A stretch of DNA of 50,534 bases from Synechococcaceae cyanobacterium (GTDB lineage: Bacteria > Cyanobacteriota > Cyanobacteriia > PCC-6307 > Cyanobiaceae). The notes under the pieces were generated by a model. That model ran no database searches. It had not been told where the DNA came from and was given only the letters and a program-made list of their open reading frames with translations. The stretch covers positions 1 through 50,534 of the forward strand of contig CANEWU010000003.1 of NCBI GenBank assembly GCA_947442825.1, in the 5' to 3' direction. The translations under genes were made by a program, and so were the position numbers. Shown here piece after piece: positions 38,172-47,419 of this stretch; position 1 is the first letter of the stretch, and each line of letters starts with the position of its first letter.

Positions 38172-38362
38172 CTGCGCAGGGTGCGCGAAGGGAGTAGTTG
38201 CATAGCCATCGCCATGGAAAGAAGAACCAGCAAGAGTGCAATCGCGTTAAAAGAATAGTAATAGCAATATCTTTTTATGCGAACAAGTGCCTCCGTTCCT
38301 AATGCAAATGGCTACATTTCGGGCTGACGACTTCTGCGCAGGCCGCGCGCAAGATCACCACC

Positions 38363-39052
38363 ATGAATCTTCCCTCTTTCTCGAGTTTCTTTCGCCCCGC
38401 TCCTCTGGTCAAGGTGCTCGGAGCGGGGGTTGGTACCCTCGCAGTGCTCAGTCTGGGAAGCCTTCCCGGCCAGGCGATGGGCATTGTTCTGGACTTCGAA
38501 GGAGTCGGTAATGAAGTGCCGATTGCGAGCTACTACCCTTCCACAACCTTCGCGAATAACGCCCTTTCTCTTGAGGCCTTCTCCGCCGGTGGATCGGGAG
38601 ATTTCACCAACGAGCCCACGCCGATCGCCGGCATGGCGTGGTTCAGCGGCACCGGCACCACGGCGAACTATGCCAGTGGCTTCCAAACCTTCTCCGCCTA
38701 TTACAGCTCGATTGGCGCCTCGGGCCAGCTCAGCTTCTTCGATGGCCCCGACGGCACGGGCTCGCTGATCGCCAGCCGGTCTCTCGCTCCCCTCGGCTCG
38801 AACTGCCCGGGCGGAAGCGATCCTGGAGCCGCCTTCAGCTGCTGGGCCCAGGTGTCGGTGGCCCTGCCCAGCACCGCCACTTCGGTGAGGTTTGACGCCC
38901 CGGCGAACGAGATGATCTTCGATAACGTGGGCTTCAACAACGTTCCGGTGCCCGGTCCGCTGCCCGTCGTGGGTGCTGCCGCCGCCTTCGGGGTCAGCCG
39001 TCGCCTGCGTCAGCGGGTGCGCGCCGCCAGCTCGAACGCCCAGATCGGCTGA
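38363..39052 (+). CDS. Exported protein with PEP-CTERM-like sorting tail
   Basis: N-terminal signal (VKVLGAGVGTLAVLSLGSLPGQAMG); extracellular-type Ser/Thr/Gly/Tyr-rich body; C-terminus VPVPGPLPVVGAAAAFGVSRRLRQRVRAA (proline motif, TM helix, basic tail). Confidence 0.75.
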   Translation: MNLPSFSSFFRPAPLVKVLGAGVGTLAVLSLGSLPGQAMGIVLDFEGVGNEVPIASYYPSTTFANNALSLEAFSAGGSGDFTNEPTPIAGMAWFSGTGTTANYASGFQTFSAYYSSIGASGQLSFFDGPDGTGSLIASRSLAPLGSNCPGGSDPGAAFSCWAQVSVALPSTATSVRFDAPANEMIFDNVGFNNVPVPGPLPVVGAAAAFGVSRRLRQRVRAASSNAQIG

Positions 39053-39080
39053 GCTCCTCCGCCTGCGGGGAGGGGGCCGC

Positions 39081-40209
39081 TCAGGCGGCTGCCTCCCCGC
39101 CGCCCACCTCCACCCCCTGCCGGAGCAGGGCCTGGATGAAGGGGTCGAGGTCGCCATCCACCACCGCCTGCACGTCGGTGGTTTCCTGGCTGGTGCGCAG
39201 ATCCTTCACCAGTTGGTAGGGGTGGAACACGTAGTTGCGAATCTGGTTCCCCCAGGCCGCCTCCACGATGTCGCCGCGGATGTCGGCGATTTCGGCGGCC
39301 CGTTGCTCCTGGGCGATGACCAGCAGCTTGGCCATCAACAGCGCCATGGCCTTCTCCCGGTTTTGTAGCTGGGAGCGCTCCTGGGTGCACCGCACCGCGA
39401 GGCCGGTGGGGATGTGCATGATGCGCACGGCCGTTTCCACCTTGTTCACGTTCTGGCCGCCGGCACCGCCGGAGCGTGAGGTGGTGATCTCCAGGTCTTT
39501 GTCGGGGATGTCGAGCTTGACCTCCTCCTCCAGCTTCGGCATCACCTCCACCCCGGCAAAGCTGGTCTGCCGTTTGTCGTTGGCGTTGAACGGCGAGATC
39601 CGCACGAGCCGGTGCGTGCCCTTCTCGTTGCGCAGGTAGCCGTAGGCATAGCGGCCCTCGATCTCGATCGTGCAGCTCTTGATGCCCGCCTCCTCCCCTT
39701 CCGAGAGCTCGTCCACCGTCACCTTCATGCCGTGATCTTCGGCCCAGCGGGTGTACATGCGCATCAACATCAGAGCCCAGTCCTGGGCGTCGGTGCCGCC
39801 GGCGCCGGCATTGATGCTGATCACCGCGCCCTCCTTGTCGTAGGGACCTGAGAGCAGACGCTCCAGCTCCCAGCGATCCAGGTCAGTCCGCAGCCGCTGC
39901 AACCCCTGGTCGGCCTCCTCCAGCAGCTCGGCGTCGGCCTCGATCTCCTGCAGCTCCAGGGTGGCGCGGGCGTCGTCCACGGCGGAGCGCCAGCGCTCCA
40001 GCTGGGCCAGCTGCTCCTTCACCTCATCGAGCCGGCGCATCTGCTTTTGTGCCTGCTGTTGGTCGTCCCAGAAGCCGGGCTGGGAAGCCAGCTGCTCGAG
40101 GTCTTGCTGGCGGGCCTTCAGAGCGGGGACGTCAAAGACAGTCCTGGGCATGGCCCAGGCGGTCGGTGAGCTCTGAGAGGTCGCGCTTGAAGTCGGTGAG
40201 GTCGATCAA
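39081..40209 (-). CDS. prfB: Peptide chain release factor 2, expressed by programmed +1 frameshift
   Basis: Zero frame [28 protein letters not shown] ends at CTT TGA C (40131-40137); +1 frame continues [15 protein letters not shown]...[20 protein letters not shown] (GGQ motif). ORF 40132..40449 holds the 5' part. Confidence 0.95.
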
Positions 40210-40320
40210 GGCAGGCGTGCCGCTGTCCGCTGACGCTATCAGCGAGCCCCCGCGGGCGCCCCGCCGGTTCTTGCCCTCGCCCCTCCCCTTAGGATCAGCG
40301 CGCTGACCAGGTCCGTGTTC

Positions 40321-40617
40321 ATGCCGCCGAACCTGAAGATCGACATCTACACCTCGCGCTTCAACCCTGAGTGCATCCGCGCCAAGGGCCTGCTCGATCG
40401 CACCGGAGTCGATTACAACGAATTTGACGTGGATCTTGATGAGTTCCACCGCGAGATCATGAGGAAGCGATCCGGTGGCCGCACTTCTGTGCCCCAGGTG
40501 TTCATCAATGGCAAGGCGATCGGAGGCTTCGACGGGCTTGAGGGCTACCTGGCCAGCCTTGGCGGCGGCAGCGCCGGCCCCGGGGCCGGTGGCAACGCCA
40601 ATCCCAGCTCGCTGTGA
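40321..40617 (+). CDS. grxC: Glutaredoxin 3-like protein with NPEC active site
   Basis: [32 protein letters not shown]...[31 protein letters not shown] and IGGFD conserved; precedes gshB with overlapping stop/start. Confidence 0.88.
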   Translation: MPPNLKIDIYTSRFNPECIRAKGLLDRTGVDYNEFDVDLDEFHREIMRKRSGGRTSVPQVFINGKAIGGFDGLEGYLASLGGGSAGPGAGGNANPSSL

Positions 40618-41633
40618 GCGCCCCCTCCGGGGCTGATCGGGCCCAGCTGTTCGTCATCGATCCGATCGAACGGCTCAATCCCGCCAAGGATTCAAGCGTG
40701 GCTTTGATGCAGGCCGCCCAGCGGGCCGGCCTGCCCGTTTGGGTTTGCACCCCTGCCGACATCTCCGCCGCCGAGCACCCCCAGGCCGGCCACACCGCCT
40801 GGGCGCTGGCCCGCTCGGTTCAGCTGGCGGCGATCGAGCCCGGGGTCGACGGCTGGCGGGTGCCCACCCCCTGGCACCGGCTCGGGGCGGAAGAGCGGCT
40901 GCCCCTGGAGCGCTTTGCCCACGTGTGGATGCGCAAGGACCCTCCGGTGGACGAGGCGTACCTCTATGCCACCCACCTGCTCGAGCTCGCGGAGCGGCGC
41001 GGCGGGGTGCGCGTGCTCAACCGCCCGGCCGCCCTGAGGGCCTGGAATGAAAAGCTCAGCTCCCTGCGCTTCAGCCACCTGATGGCCCCCACCGTGGTGA
41101 GCGCCCGGCTGGATGTGTTGGCGGCCTTCACCGCTGAGCAGGGGGAGGTGGTGCTCAAGCCCCTGGGCGGCCGCGCCGGCCAGGGGGTGGTGTTTGCCGC
41201 CGCCGCCACCCCCGGTCTGCGCGCCCTGCTGGAGCTGGTCACCGAGCAGCAGCGCCTGCCGGTGATGGCGCAGGCCTTCCTGCCTGGCGTGAGCGCTGGC
41301 GACAAGCGCATCCTGCTGGTGGATGGCGAACCGCTGGGGGCGGTGAACCGGGTGCCCACCGCCGGCGACTTCCGCAGCAACCTCGCGGTGGGCGGCGCCC
41401 CCGAGGCCGCCGGCCTGACCGAGACGGAGCGGCGTATCTGCGCCGAGCTGGCTCCAGCGCTTCGTCAGGAGGGGCTGTTCTTCGTCGGCATCGATGTGAT
41501 CGACGGGCGCCTTAGCGAGATCAACGTCACCAGCCCCACCGGCGTGCGGGAGGTGGAGAGGCTGGGCCGGGTGCCCCTCGCCGATCTCACCATCGCGCGG
41601 CTGCTGGCCGCCCCGGCTCCATCGACAGATTGA
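40614..41633 (+). CDS. gshB: Glutathione synthetase
   Basis: [91 protein letters not shown]. Confidence 0.97.
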   Translation: MSAPSGADRAQLFVIDPIERLNPAKDSSVALMQAAQRAGLPVWVCTPADISAAEHPQAGHTAWALARSVQLAAIEPGVDGWRVPTPWHRLGAEERLPLERFAHVWMRKDPPVDEAYLYATHLLELAERRGGVRVLNRPAALRAWNEKLSSLRFSHLMAPTVVSARLDVLAAFTAEQGEVVLKPLGGRAGQGVVFAAAATPGLRALLELVTEQQRLPVMAQAFLPGVSAGDKRILLVDGEPLGAVNRVPTAGDFRSNLAVGGAPEAAGLTETERRICAELAPALRQEGLFFVGIDVIDGRLSEINVTSPTGVREVERLGRVPLADLTIARLLAAPAPSTD

Positions 41634-43167
41634 GCTGCTGCTGCAGCACCCCCAGCTTCAGGGCCACCTCCTGCAGCTCTCGCTCCGGCTGGGATCCGCG
41701 CACCAGCCCAGCGCCGGCGGTGAGCTCCAGCTGGCCCTTCCGCAGCACGCCGCTGCGGATCGCCACCCGCAGATCGGCATCGCCATCCTGGTCGATCCAG
41801 CCGATCGGGGCGGCGTAGTACCCCCTCTCGAAGGGTTCAAGGCTGCGCAGCCACGCCATCGCCTGTCGCCGCGGCAGGCCTGCCACCGCCGGGGTGGGAT
41901 GGAGGGCTTCGGCCAGCTCCAGCAGGCGCTGGCCCGCCTCCAGCCGCGCGGTGATCGGGGTGTGGAGGTGCACCAGCCTGCCGTGGCGGGCTAAGCGCGG
42001 ATGGCGGGGGCGGTGGGGGGTCAGCCCCGCCCGTTGCAGCACCTCGGTGATCGCCTCCACCACCAGCTCGTGCTCGTGGCGGTCCTTGCTGGAGCGGAGC
42101 AGGCCGTCGGCCGGCTCCCCCCAGGGCGCCGTGCCTGCCAGGGCATCGCTGCGCAATTGCCCCTGGCGCAGCGAGAGCAGCCGCTCCGGCGACGCCCCCA
42201 GCAGGGCCTCGCCCCCCTCCTGCTGCCAGAGGAAGCGGCAGCTGCCCGGCTGGCTGTGGCGCAGCTGGGCGAGCAGCTGCAGCGGATCGAGGGGGGCGTC
42301 GAGCACGAGCCTCTGCCGCACCGCCAGCACCAGCTTGCGCAGCTCGCCGCTCTCCACCAGGGCCAGCGCCTGCTCCAGGGCGGCCCGGTAGTCGCCGTGC
42401 CATGGGCTGCCGTGGGCGATCACCGCCAGCGGTGGGGCTGGCCCGACCGCGTCTGTGGCGCAGCGTTCCAGGTGGCGGGCCTTCTCCCAAAGCTCCTCGG
42501 CGACGCTGCGGGCGGTCACCCCGCCGCCCAGCACCCGGTGCAGCCGTAGCCAACAGTGTCCCCCCTGGCGGCTGAGCTGCCAGCGGGGCAGCACCGCCTG
42601 CACCCCTGGGGCGCCGGTGCCCTGGCGCAGGGGGCTGTCGAAGAAGGCGAAGGCCAGCAGCACCCGCGGGCGGGCGAGTGGCGGACAGGGCTCGGGCCGG
42701 CTTGCGAGCCGGCTGAGGCTGAGGCTGCTGAAGCGCTGGGCGAGCGCGAAGCGACGCGGACCGCTCAGCTCCAGGCTGTTGCAGCGACCGGCGGCCGCCA
42801 GGCACAGCCCGGGGGCCCCATCCCAGAGGAACCGGAAGCCTCCCGGGGCCTCCGGCTCCGGGCTTTCAAGCTGCGGCAGCGCGGTGAGGGGATCGACGGG
42901 CTCCAGCGGCACCGCCAGGCTCAGCACCCCCTCCTCCTCCTGGCGGCCGGCCGTGGGGCGCTCCAGGGCCCGGGCCGCGGCGGCGGCTTCCTCCAGCAGC
43001 GCCCCGAAGGGAGCCGTGGGATCGTGGCGCCGGTCGCTGGAGCGATCGCTGGGGGGGGAGGCCTGCACCGGGGGCGCCTCGAGACCGGGGGAAAGGCTGC
43101 TCAAATGTATGGGTCTTCCCCCGCTCCGTGCCTGCGGCTGCCATGTCCGAGCATCAGGTCGTCGCAA
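41587..43167 (-). CDS. menF: Isochorismate synthase
   Basis: [98 protein letters not shown]; adjacent to menA. N-terminal start uncertain. Confidence 0.93.
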   Translation of the reverse strand: MRRPDARTWQPQARSGGRPIHLSSLSPGLEAPPVQASPPSDRSSDRRHDPTAPFGALLEEAAAAARALERPTAGRQEEEGVLSLAVPLEPVDPLTALPQLESPEPEAPGGFRFLWDGAPGLCLAAAGRCNSLELSGPRRFALAQRFSSLSLSRLASRPEPCPPLARPRVLLAFAFFDSPLRQGTGAPGVQAVLPRWQLSRQGGHCWLRLHRVLGGGVTARSVAEELWEKARHLERCATDAVGPAPPLAVIAHGSPWHGDYRAALEQALALVESGELRKLVLAVRQRLVLDAPLDPLQLLAQLRHSQPGSCRFLWQQEGGEALLGASPERLLSLRQGQLRSDALAGTAPWGEPADGLLRSSKDRHEHELVVEAITEVLQRAGLTPHRPRHPRLARHGRLVHLHTPITARLEAGQRLLELAEALHPTPAVAGLPRRQAMAWLRSLEPFERGYYAAPIGWIDQDGDADLRVAIRSGVLRKGQLELTAGAGLVRGSQPERELQEVALKLGVLQQQLNLSMEPGRPAAARW

Positions 43168-44132
43168 GCCGTTACGCCCCGTCCGGCGACCGCGCCCGCC
43201 TGTGGCAGGCGGCGATCAAGTGGCCGATGTACGCGGTGGCGGTGATGCCCGTTCTTCTGGCGGCAGGCTGGCGGTTGGGCCAGGGCCTGCCCCTGCGGCT
43301 CGACCAGCTGCTGCTGTTCCTCCTGGCGGCGGTGCTGCTGTTGGCCTGGGAGAACCTGGCCAATGACGTCTTTGACGCGGATACCGGTGTCGACACCCAC
43401 GGCAAGCCCCATTCCGTGGTGAACCTCACCGGGCGGCGCGACCGGGTGGTGGCCTTCGCCAACGTCTGCCTGCTGCTCGGGCTGGGACTGATGGCCTGGG
43501 TGGCCCTGCGCAGCCGGGTGGAGGTGTTGGCCCTGGTGCTCGCCTGCTGCGGCCTGGGATATGTGTACCAGGGGCCGCCCTTCCGCCTCGGCTACCGCGG
43601 CCTTGGGGAACCGCTCTGCTGGCTCGCCTTCGGTCCCTGTGCCACCGCTGCCGCCCTGCTCGCCCTCGCTCCGGCGGCGAGTGCTGGAGTCGCCGCCCCG
43701 ATCCCGTGGGGCACCGCCCTGGCCCTGGGCGGCGGTCCGGCACTCGCCACCACGCTGGTGCTGTTCTGCTCCCATTTCCACCAGGTGGCGGAGGATGCCG
43801 CCCATGGCAAGCGTTCGCCGGTGGTGCGGCTCGGCAGCGCCCGGGCGGCGGCGCTGTTGCCCTGGTTCGTGGCCGCCAGCCTGGCGTTGCAGTGGGCGCC
43901 GGTGCTGCTGGGCCTGTGGCCGCCTACGGCCCTGCTCGGCGCCATCGGCCTCCCTCCCGCCCGCGCCCTGATTCGCCTGCTGGCCGACCACCACCACGAG
44001 CCCGAGCGGATCAGTGGCAGCAAGTTTCTCGCCCTCCGCTTCCAGGCCCTCAATGGGCTGGGATTGGCGGGCGGTCTGGCGCTGGCGGGCCTGCCGGCCT
44101 TCGCGGGGCTGGCGCTGCCGGGACTGCGGTGA
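43143..44132 (+). CDS. menA: 1,4-dihydroxy-2-naphthoate prenyl/phytyltransferase
   Basis: LWQAAIKWPMYAVAVMPVLLA; ENLANDVFDADTGVDTHGKPHSVVNLTGRRDRV; GYVYQGPPFRLGYRGLGEPLCWLAFGP; DxxxD prenyltransferase motif. Confidence 0.94.
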   Translation: MSEHQVVASRYAPSGDRARLWQAAIKWPMYAVAVMPVLLAAGWRLGQGLPLRLDQLLLFLLAAVLLLAWENLANDVFDADTGVDTHGKPHSVVNLTGRRDRVVAFANVCLLLGLGLMAWVALRSRVEVLALVLACCGLGYVYQGPPFRLGYRGLGEPLCWLAFGPCATAAALLALAPAASAGVAAPIPWGTALALGGGPALATTLVLFCSHFHQVAEDAAHGKRSPVVRLGSARAAALLPWFVAASLALQWAPVLLGLWPPTALLGAIGLPPARALIRLLADHHHEPERISGSKFLALRFQALNGLGLAGGLALAGLPAFAGLALPGLR

Positions 44133-45127
44133 GCGGCGCTGCGGCGCTGCGGCTGCACTGGCGATCCTTCCGCTTCGCCCTGCCCCAGGCCCTGGTCACG
44201 GCCCATGGCGCCCTGAGCGAGCGGCGGGGTTGGCTGCTGCGCCTGGAGCGGGGGGATGGGGCCCTCGGCTGGGGGGAGGCTGCCCCGTTATCTGTCGGCC
44301 TGGCTGCCGCCCGGGCCGCAGCGGCGGTGCCCGCGCACCCGGCGGCCCTGGGCCTGTCCTCCGGAACCTGGCCGCGCAGCGTGCTGGAGGAGCGCCTGCC
44401 CGCCCTGCCGCCGGCCTTCGCTTTCGCCCTTGGCCTGGCGCTGGCGGAGCTGGATGGGTTGGGGAGCGCCGCCAGCGGCGGCGGCTGGCTCCCGCCGCCC
44501 CCCTCCGCCCTGCTGTTGCCGGCGGGGCCCGCAGGCGTGGAGGCGCTGCGGGCGGCCCTGGCGGTGGGGCCGCCGCCGCCGGCCGTCAAATGGAAGGTGG
44601 CGAGCCAGGCGGATGCCGTGGAGCGCCAGGCCCTGGAGGCCCTGCTCCCCCTGCTGCCCGCGCCCTGTCGGCTGCGCCTCGATGCCAATGGTGGCTGGGA
44701 TCGCCCCACCGCCACCGCCTGGGCGGAGCGGCTAGCCGGAGAGGCCCGACTGGAGTGGCTGGAGCAGCCGCTGCCCGCCGCGGATCACCAGGGCTTGCGG
44801 GCCTTGGCCCAGCGGTTGCCCGTGGCCCTCGATGAATCGCTGCGCAGCGAGGTTGGCCCTCCCCCGGGCTGGTCGGGCTGGCAGGTGCGTCGCCCGGCGG
44901 TGGAGGGGGATCCGCGGCCGCTGTTGGCCGCCCTGGCGGCTGGCGCCCCCCGCTGGATGATCAGCACCGCCCTGGAGACAGGCATCGGCTGGCGGCTGGT
45001 GGCCCACGCGGCGGCTCTCCAGCAGCGGGGCCCCACCCCCACCGCTCCAGGCCTGGCGCCGGGCTGGCGGCCCCAGGGGGGGCTGTTTGCCGCTGATCCG
45101 GCCCTGGTGTGGGAGGCGGCGTTGTGA
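44129..45127 (+). CDS. menC: o-Succinylbenzoate synthase
   Basis: Enolase-superfamily reading: GWGEAAPLS; VKWKVASQAD; LRLDANGGWDRPTATAW; LEWLEQPLPAADHQGL; VALDESLRS. GTG start overlaps the menA stop. Confidence 0.9.
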   Translation: MSGAAALRLHWRSFRFALPQALVTAHGALSERRGWLLRLERGDGALGWGEAAPLSVGLAAARAAAAVPAHPAALGLSSGTWPRSVLEERLPALPPAFAFALGLALAELDGLGSAASGGGWLPPPPSALLLPAGPAGVEALRAALAVGPPPPAVKWKVASQADAVERQALEALLPLLPAPCRLRLDANGGWDRPTATAWAERLAGEARLEWLEQPLPAADHQGLRALAQRLPVALDESLRSEVGPPPGWSGWQVRRPAVEGDPRPLLAALAAGAPRWMISTALETGIGWRLVAHAAALQQRGPTPTAPGLAPGWRPQGGLFAADPALVWEAAL

Positions 45128-46392
45128 TCCTGCGCGGCGGGGAGGGAGCTGGGGCGGCGGCCATGGCGGCGGCGCTGGAGGAGGCCTGGCGGGCCGGCTC
45201 GGTGGTGGGTGTGGCGGGCCCCGGGGAGGAGGGGCGGCTGGCGGAGGCCCTCGGACCCGATCCCGCCGGCCTGGCCGACCAGTTCGGCCTGGGGCCGGGG
45301 GTGGTGGTGGGCAGCGGCGGCAGCAGCGGCGCCCGGCGCTGGTGCCTGCAGCCCCTGGCGCACCTGCAGGCCGCGGCGGCGGCCACCGGGGCGTGGCTGG
45401 AGGACCTGGGCCTCGATCCGTCGGCTTGCCATCACCTCAACGCCCTGCCCCTGCACCACGTGAGCGGCCTGCTGCCGCTGGTGCGTTGCCGCCAGTGGGG
45501 CGCCTCGCTTGGCTGGCTGGCCCCTGCCCTGTTGCGCCAGCCGGAGGGGCTGCTGGAGGCCGCCCCCCTGCCCCGCGATCGGCCCGTGCTGCTCTCCCTG
45601 GTGCCCACGCAGCTGGCCCGGCTGCTCGCCAGCGAAAGCGGCCGCACCTGGCTGGCGGGCTGTCGTGTGATCTGGGTGGGTGGGGCGCCGCTGCCCCCGG
45701 CCCTGGTGGCGGCAGCGCGGCGGCTGGGGCTGCCCCTGGCCCCCTGCTACGGCGCCACCGAGACCGCGGCGATGGTGACGGCCCTGCCGCCGCTGCGCTT
45801 TTTGGGGGGTGAAGGGGGTTGCGGCGGACCCCTGGGGGATGTGCGGCTGCGGATCGGTGCGGGGGGCGCCCTGGAGGTGCGTACGGGGCGGCTGAGTCCG
45901 GGCTGGTTGGTGGGGGGGGCGCTGCGGCCCCTGCCCCAGGCGGAGGCGGGTTGGTGGCGCAGCGGCGATGCTGCCGTCCTGGCGGCTGATGGATCGCTGC
46001 GGCTGCTGGGGCGCCTCGATGGTGCCCTGCTCAGCGGCGGTGAGACCGTGTTTCCGGAGGCGTTGGAGGCCCGGCTGCTGGAGGAGGCCGCTGCCGCGGG
46101 GCTGCCCCTGGGGGCGGTGCTGCTGCTGGGGGAGGAGGATCCGAGCTGGGGGCAGCGGCTGGTGGCGCTGGTGCGGCCTGGCCCGCCGATGGATCGCGAA
46201 GCCGATCGGCAGGAAGATCAGATCGCCGATCCGCAGCGGTTGCTGGCCGATCTGGAGGCCCTGGTGGCGGCCTGGCCCCCGGCCGAGCGGCCGCGCCGCT
46301 GGCGTCTCTGTCCTTCCCTGGCGCCCACGGCTGCAGGTAAGTGGCAGCGGAGCCGCTGGCGCCGCTGGTGGGCGGAGGCCCCCCCGAACTGA
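45124..46392 (+). CDS. menE: o-Succinylbenzoate-CoA ligase (AMP-binding)
   Basis: GSGGSSGARRWCLQP; LPLHHVSGLLPLVRC; APCYGATETAAMVTALPP; RLDGALLSGGETVFPEALEARLLE; GKWQRSRWR. GTG start overlaps the menC stop. Confidence 0.9.
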   Translation: MILRGGEGAGAAAMAAALEEAWRAGSVVGVAGPGEEGRLAEALGPDPAGLADQFGLGPGVVVGSGGSSGARRWCLQPLAHLQAAAAATGAWLEDLGLDPSACHHLNALPLHHVSGLLPLVRCRQWGASLGWLAPALLRQPEGLLEAAPLPRDRPVLLSLVPTQLARLLASESGRTWLAGCRVIWVGGAPLPPALVAAARRLGLPLAPCYGATETAAMVTALPPLRFLGGEGGCGGPLGDVRLRIGAGGALEVRTGRLSPGWLVGGALRPLPQAEAGWWRSGDAAVLAADGSLRLLGRLDGALLSGGETVFPEALEARLLEEAAAAGLPLGAVLLLGEEDPSWGQRLVALVRPGPPMDREADRQEDQIADPQRLLADLEALVAAWPPAERPRRWRLCPSLAPTAAGKWQRSRWRRWWAEAPPN

Positions 46393-46420
46393 AGCGGTCC
46401 TCCCGAACTGAAGCAGCGGT
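46383..46420 (+). repeat. 19-nt duplication across the menE stop
   Basis: cccgaactgaagc at 46383 and again at 46402. Confidence 0.6.
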
Positions 46421-46423
46421 GAC

Positions 46424-46873
46424 CTACAGCGGCCTGACGCCCTCCCCGAGCCCGGACGCCTCCAGCCAACGGTGCAGCGCCGGTGGCAGGGCACAGCGGC
46501 TGCGGCCCTCGCTTTCGATCGCCAGGTGGCGCGTCAGGCCGCGGGCCACCTCCTCTCCGTCGCGGCTGAAGCGATAGCGCACTTCGAAGCTGCCGGGATC
46601 GAGCCGCAGGGGGGCCAGGGCGATCGCCAGGGGGTCGCCGCAGACGAGTGGCCGGCGGAAATCGGCCTGGCAGTGCACAATCGGCAGCGCCACGGCCGGG
46701 GTGCGCCCGGGGGCCGGGAAGATCTCGTCCGCGGCGATGCCGAAGCGCTCGAGGCTCTCTTCATAGGCCTCATGGCACCACCGCAGCAGCTGGTGGAAGT
46801 GCATCACTCCGGCGGCGTCGGTGTCGCCGAAGCGCACGGTGCGGCAGAGCAGCAGCCAGGAATCGGGATCCAT
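46424..46873 (-). CDS. Hotdog thioesterase, 1,4-dihydroxy-2-naphthoyl-CoA hydrolase type
   Basis: RTVRFGDTDAAGVMHFHQLLRWCHEAYEESLERFGI; ALPIVHCQADFRRPLVCGDPLAI; RYRFSRDGEEVARGLTRHLAI; convergent with menE. Confidence 0.88.
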   Translation of the reverse strand: MDPDSWLLLCRTVRFGDTDAAGVMHFHQLLRWCHEAYEESLERFGIAADEIFPAPGRTPAVALPIVHCQADFRRPLVCGDPLAIALAPLRLDPGSFEVRYRFSRDGEEVARGLTRHLAIESEGRSRCALPPALHRWLEASGLGEGVRPL

Positions 46874-46934
46874 CGGCGGGGAGGCGGGGAAGGGCGCGCG
46901 GGCGGAGGGGGCGTTCCACCCTGGCGCAGTGAGC

Positions 46935-47350
46935 TCAACCGTCCGCCGGGGTCGGGAAGCGCAGCAGCTCCAGGCCCGGGGCTAGGGAGGCGGGCAGATC
47001 CGCCGGCAGGCCTGCGCTCAGGCGCAGCCGCAGCAGCCAGTAGAGGAGCAGCACCACCCCTGCCCCCACCACAAGCGGGCGAGGTGGGGACGGTGGGGCC
47101 GCATCGCCGCGGCGCAGGGAGCGGGCCGACCAGAGCAGCAGGGCGACGGCCACCAGGGGCCCGAAGGCGTGCCAGCGCAGGGATTCCGCCAGCTGGCCGG
47201 TGAGGGCGGCGGCGGTGGCGCGGGTGAGAAAGCAGGTGGGGCAGGGCAGGCCGGTGACCGTTCGCAGCGGGCAGGGCCAGCCGGGCAGGGCAGGGTGGAG
47301 GCCCTTGATCCAGAGCGCCAGGGTGAGGCCGGCGGGCAGGAAACCGCCAT
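46935..47350 (-). CDS. DUF2752-like membrane protein (start unresolved)
   Basis: Minus-frame reading GFLPAGLTLALWIKGLHPALPGWPCPLRTVTGLPCPTCFLTRATAAALTGQLAESLRWHAFGPLVAVALLLW...VVGAGVVLLLYWLLRLRL; CPxPTCF-like motif. The track lists only the C-terminal 72 aa. Confidence 0.6.
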
Positions 47351-47419
47351 GTAGGAAACCGCCACTCAGGAGGGGACTGCGCCGTAGGCGGGCGCGCCAG
47401 CGCCGCAGAGTACGGGGCC

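Noticed and set aside
40132-40449. 105-aa minus ORF as an independent gene
   Set aside because: Its last 25 codons are the zero-frame 5' part of prfB ending in CTTTGAC; the rest overlaps grxC antisense.
47335-47375. Second GrrA-like core from the motif GGFLHGGFL near DUF2752
   Set aside because: Only two GGF copies, no Asn motifs, and it sits in the N-terminal part of a membrane protein frame.
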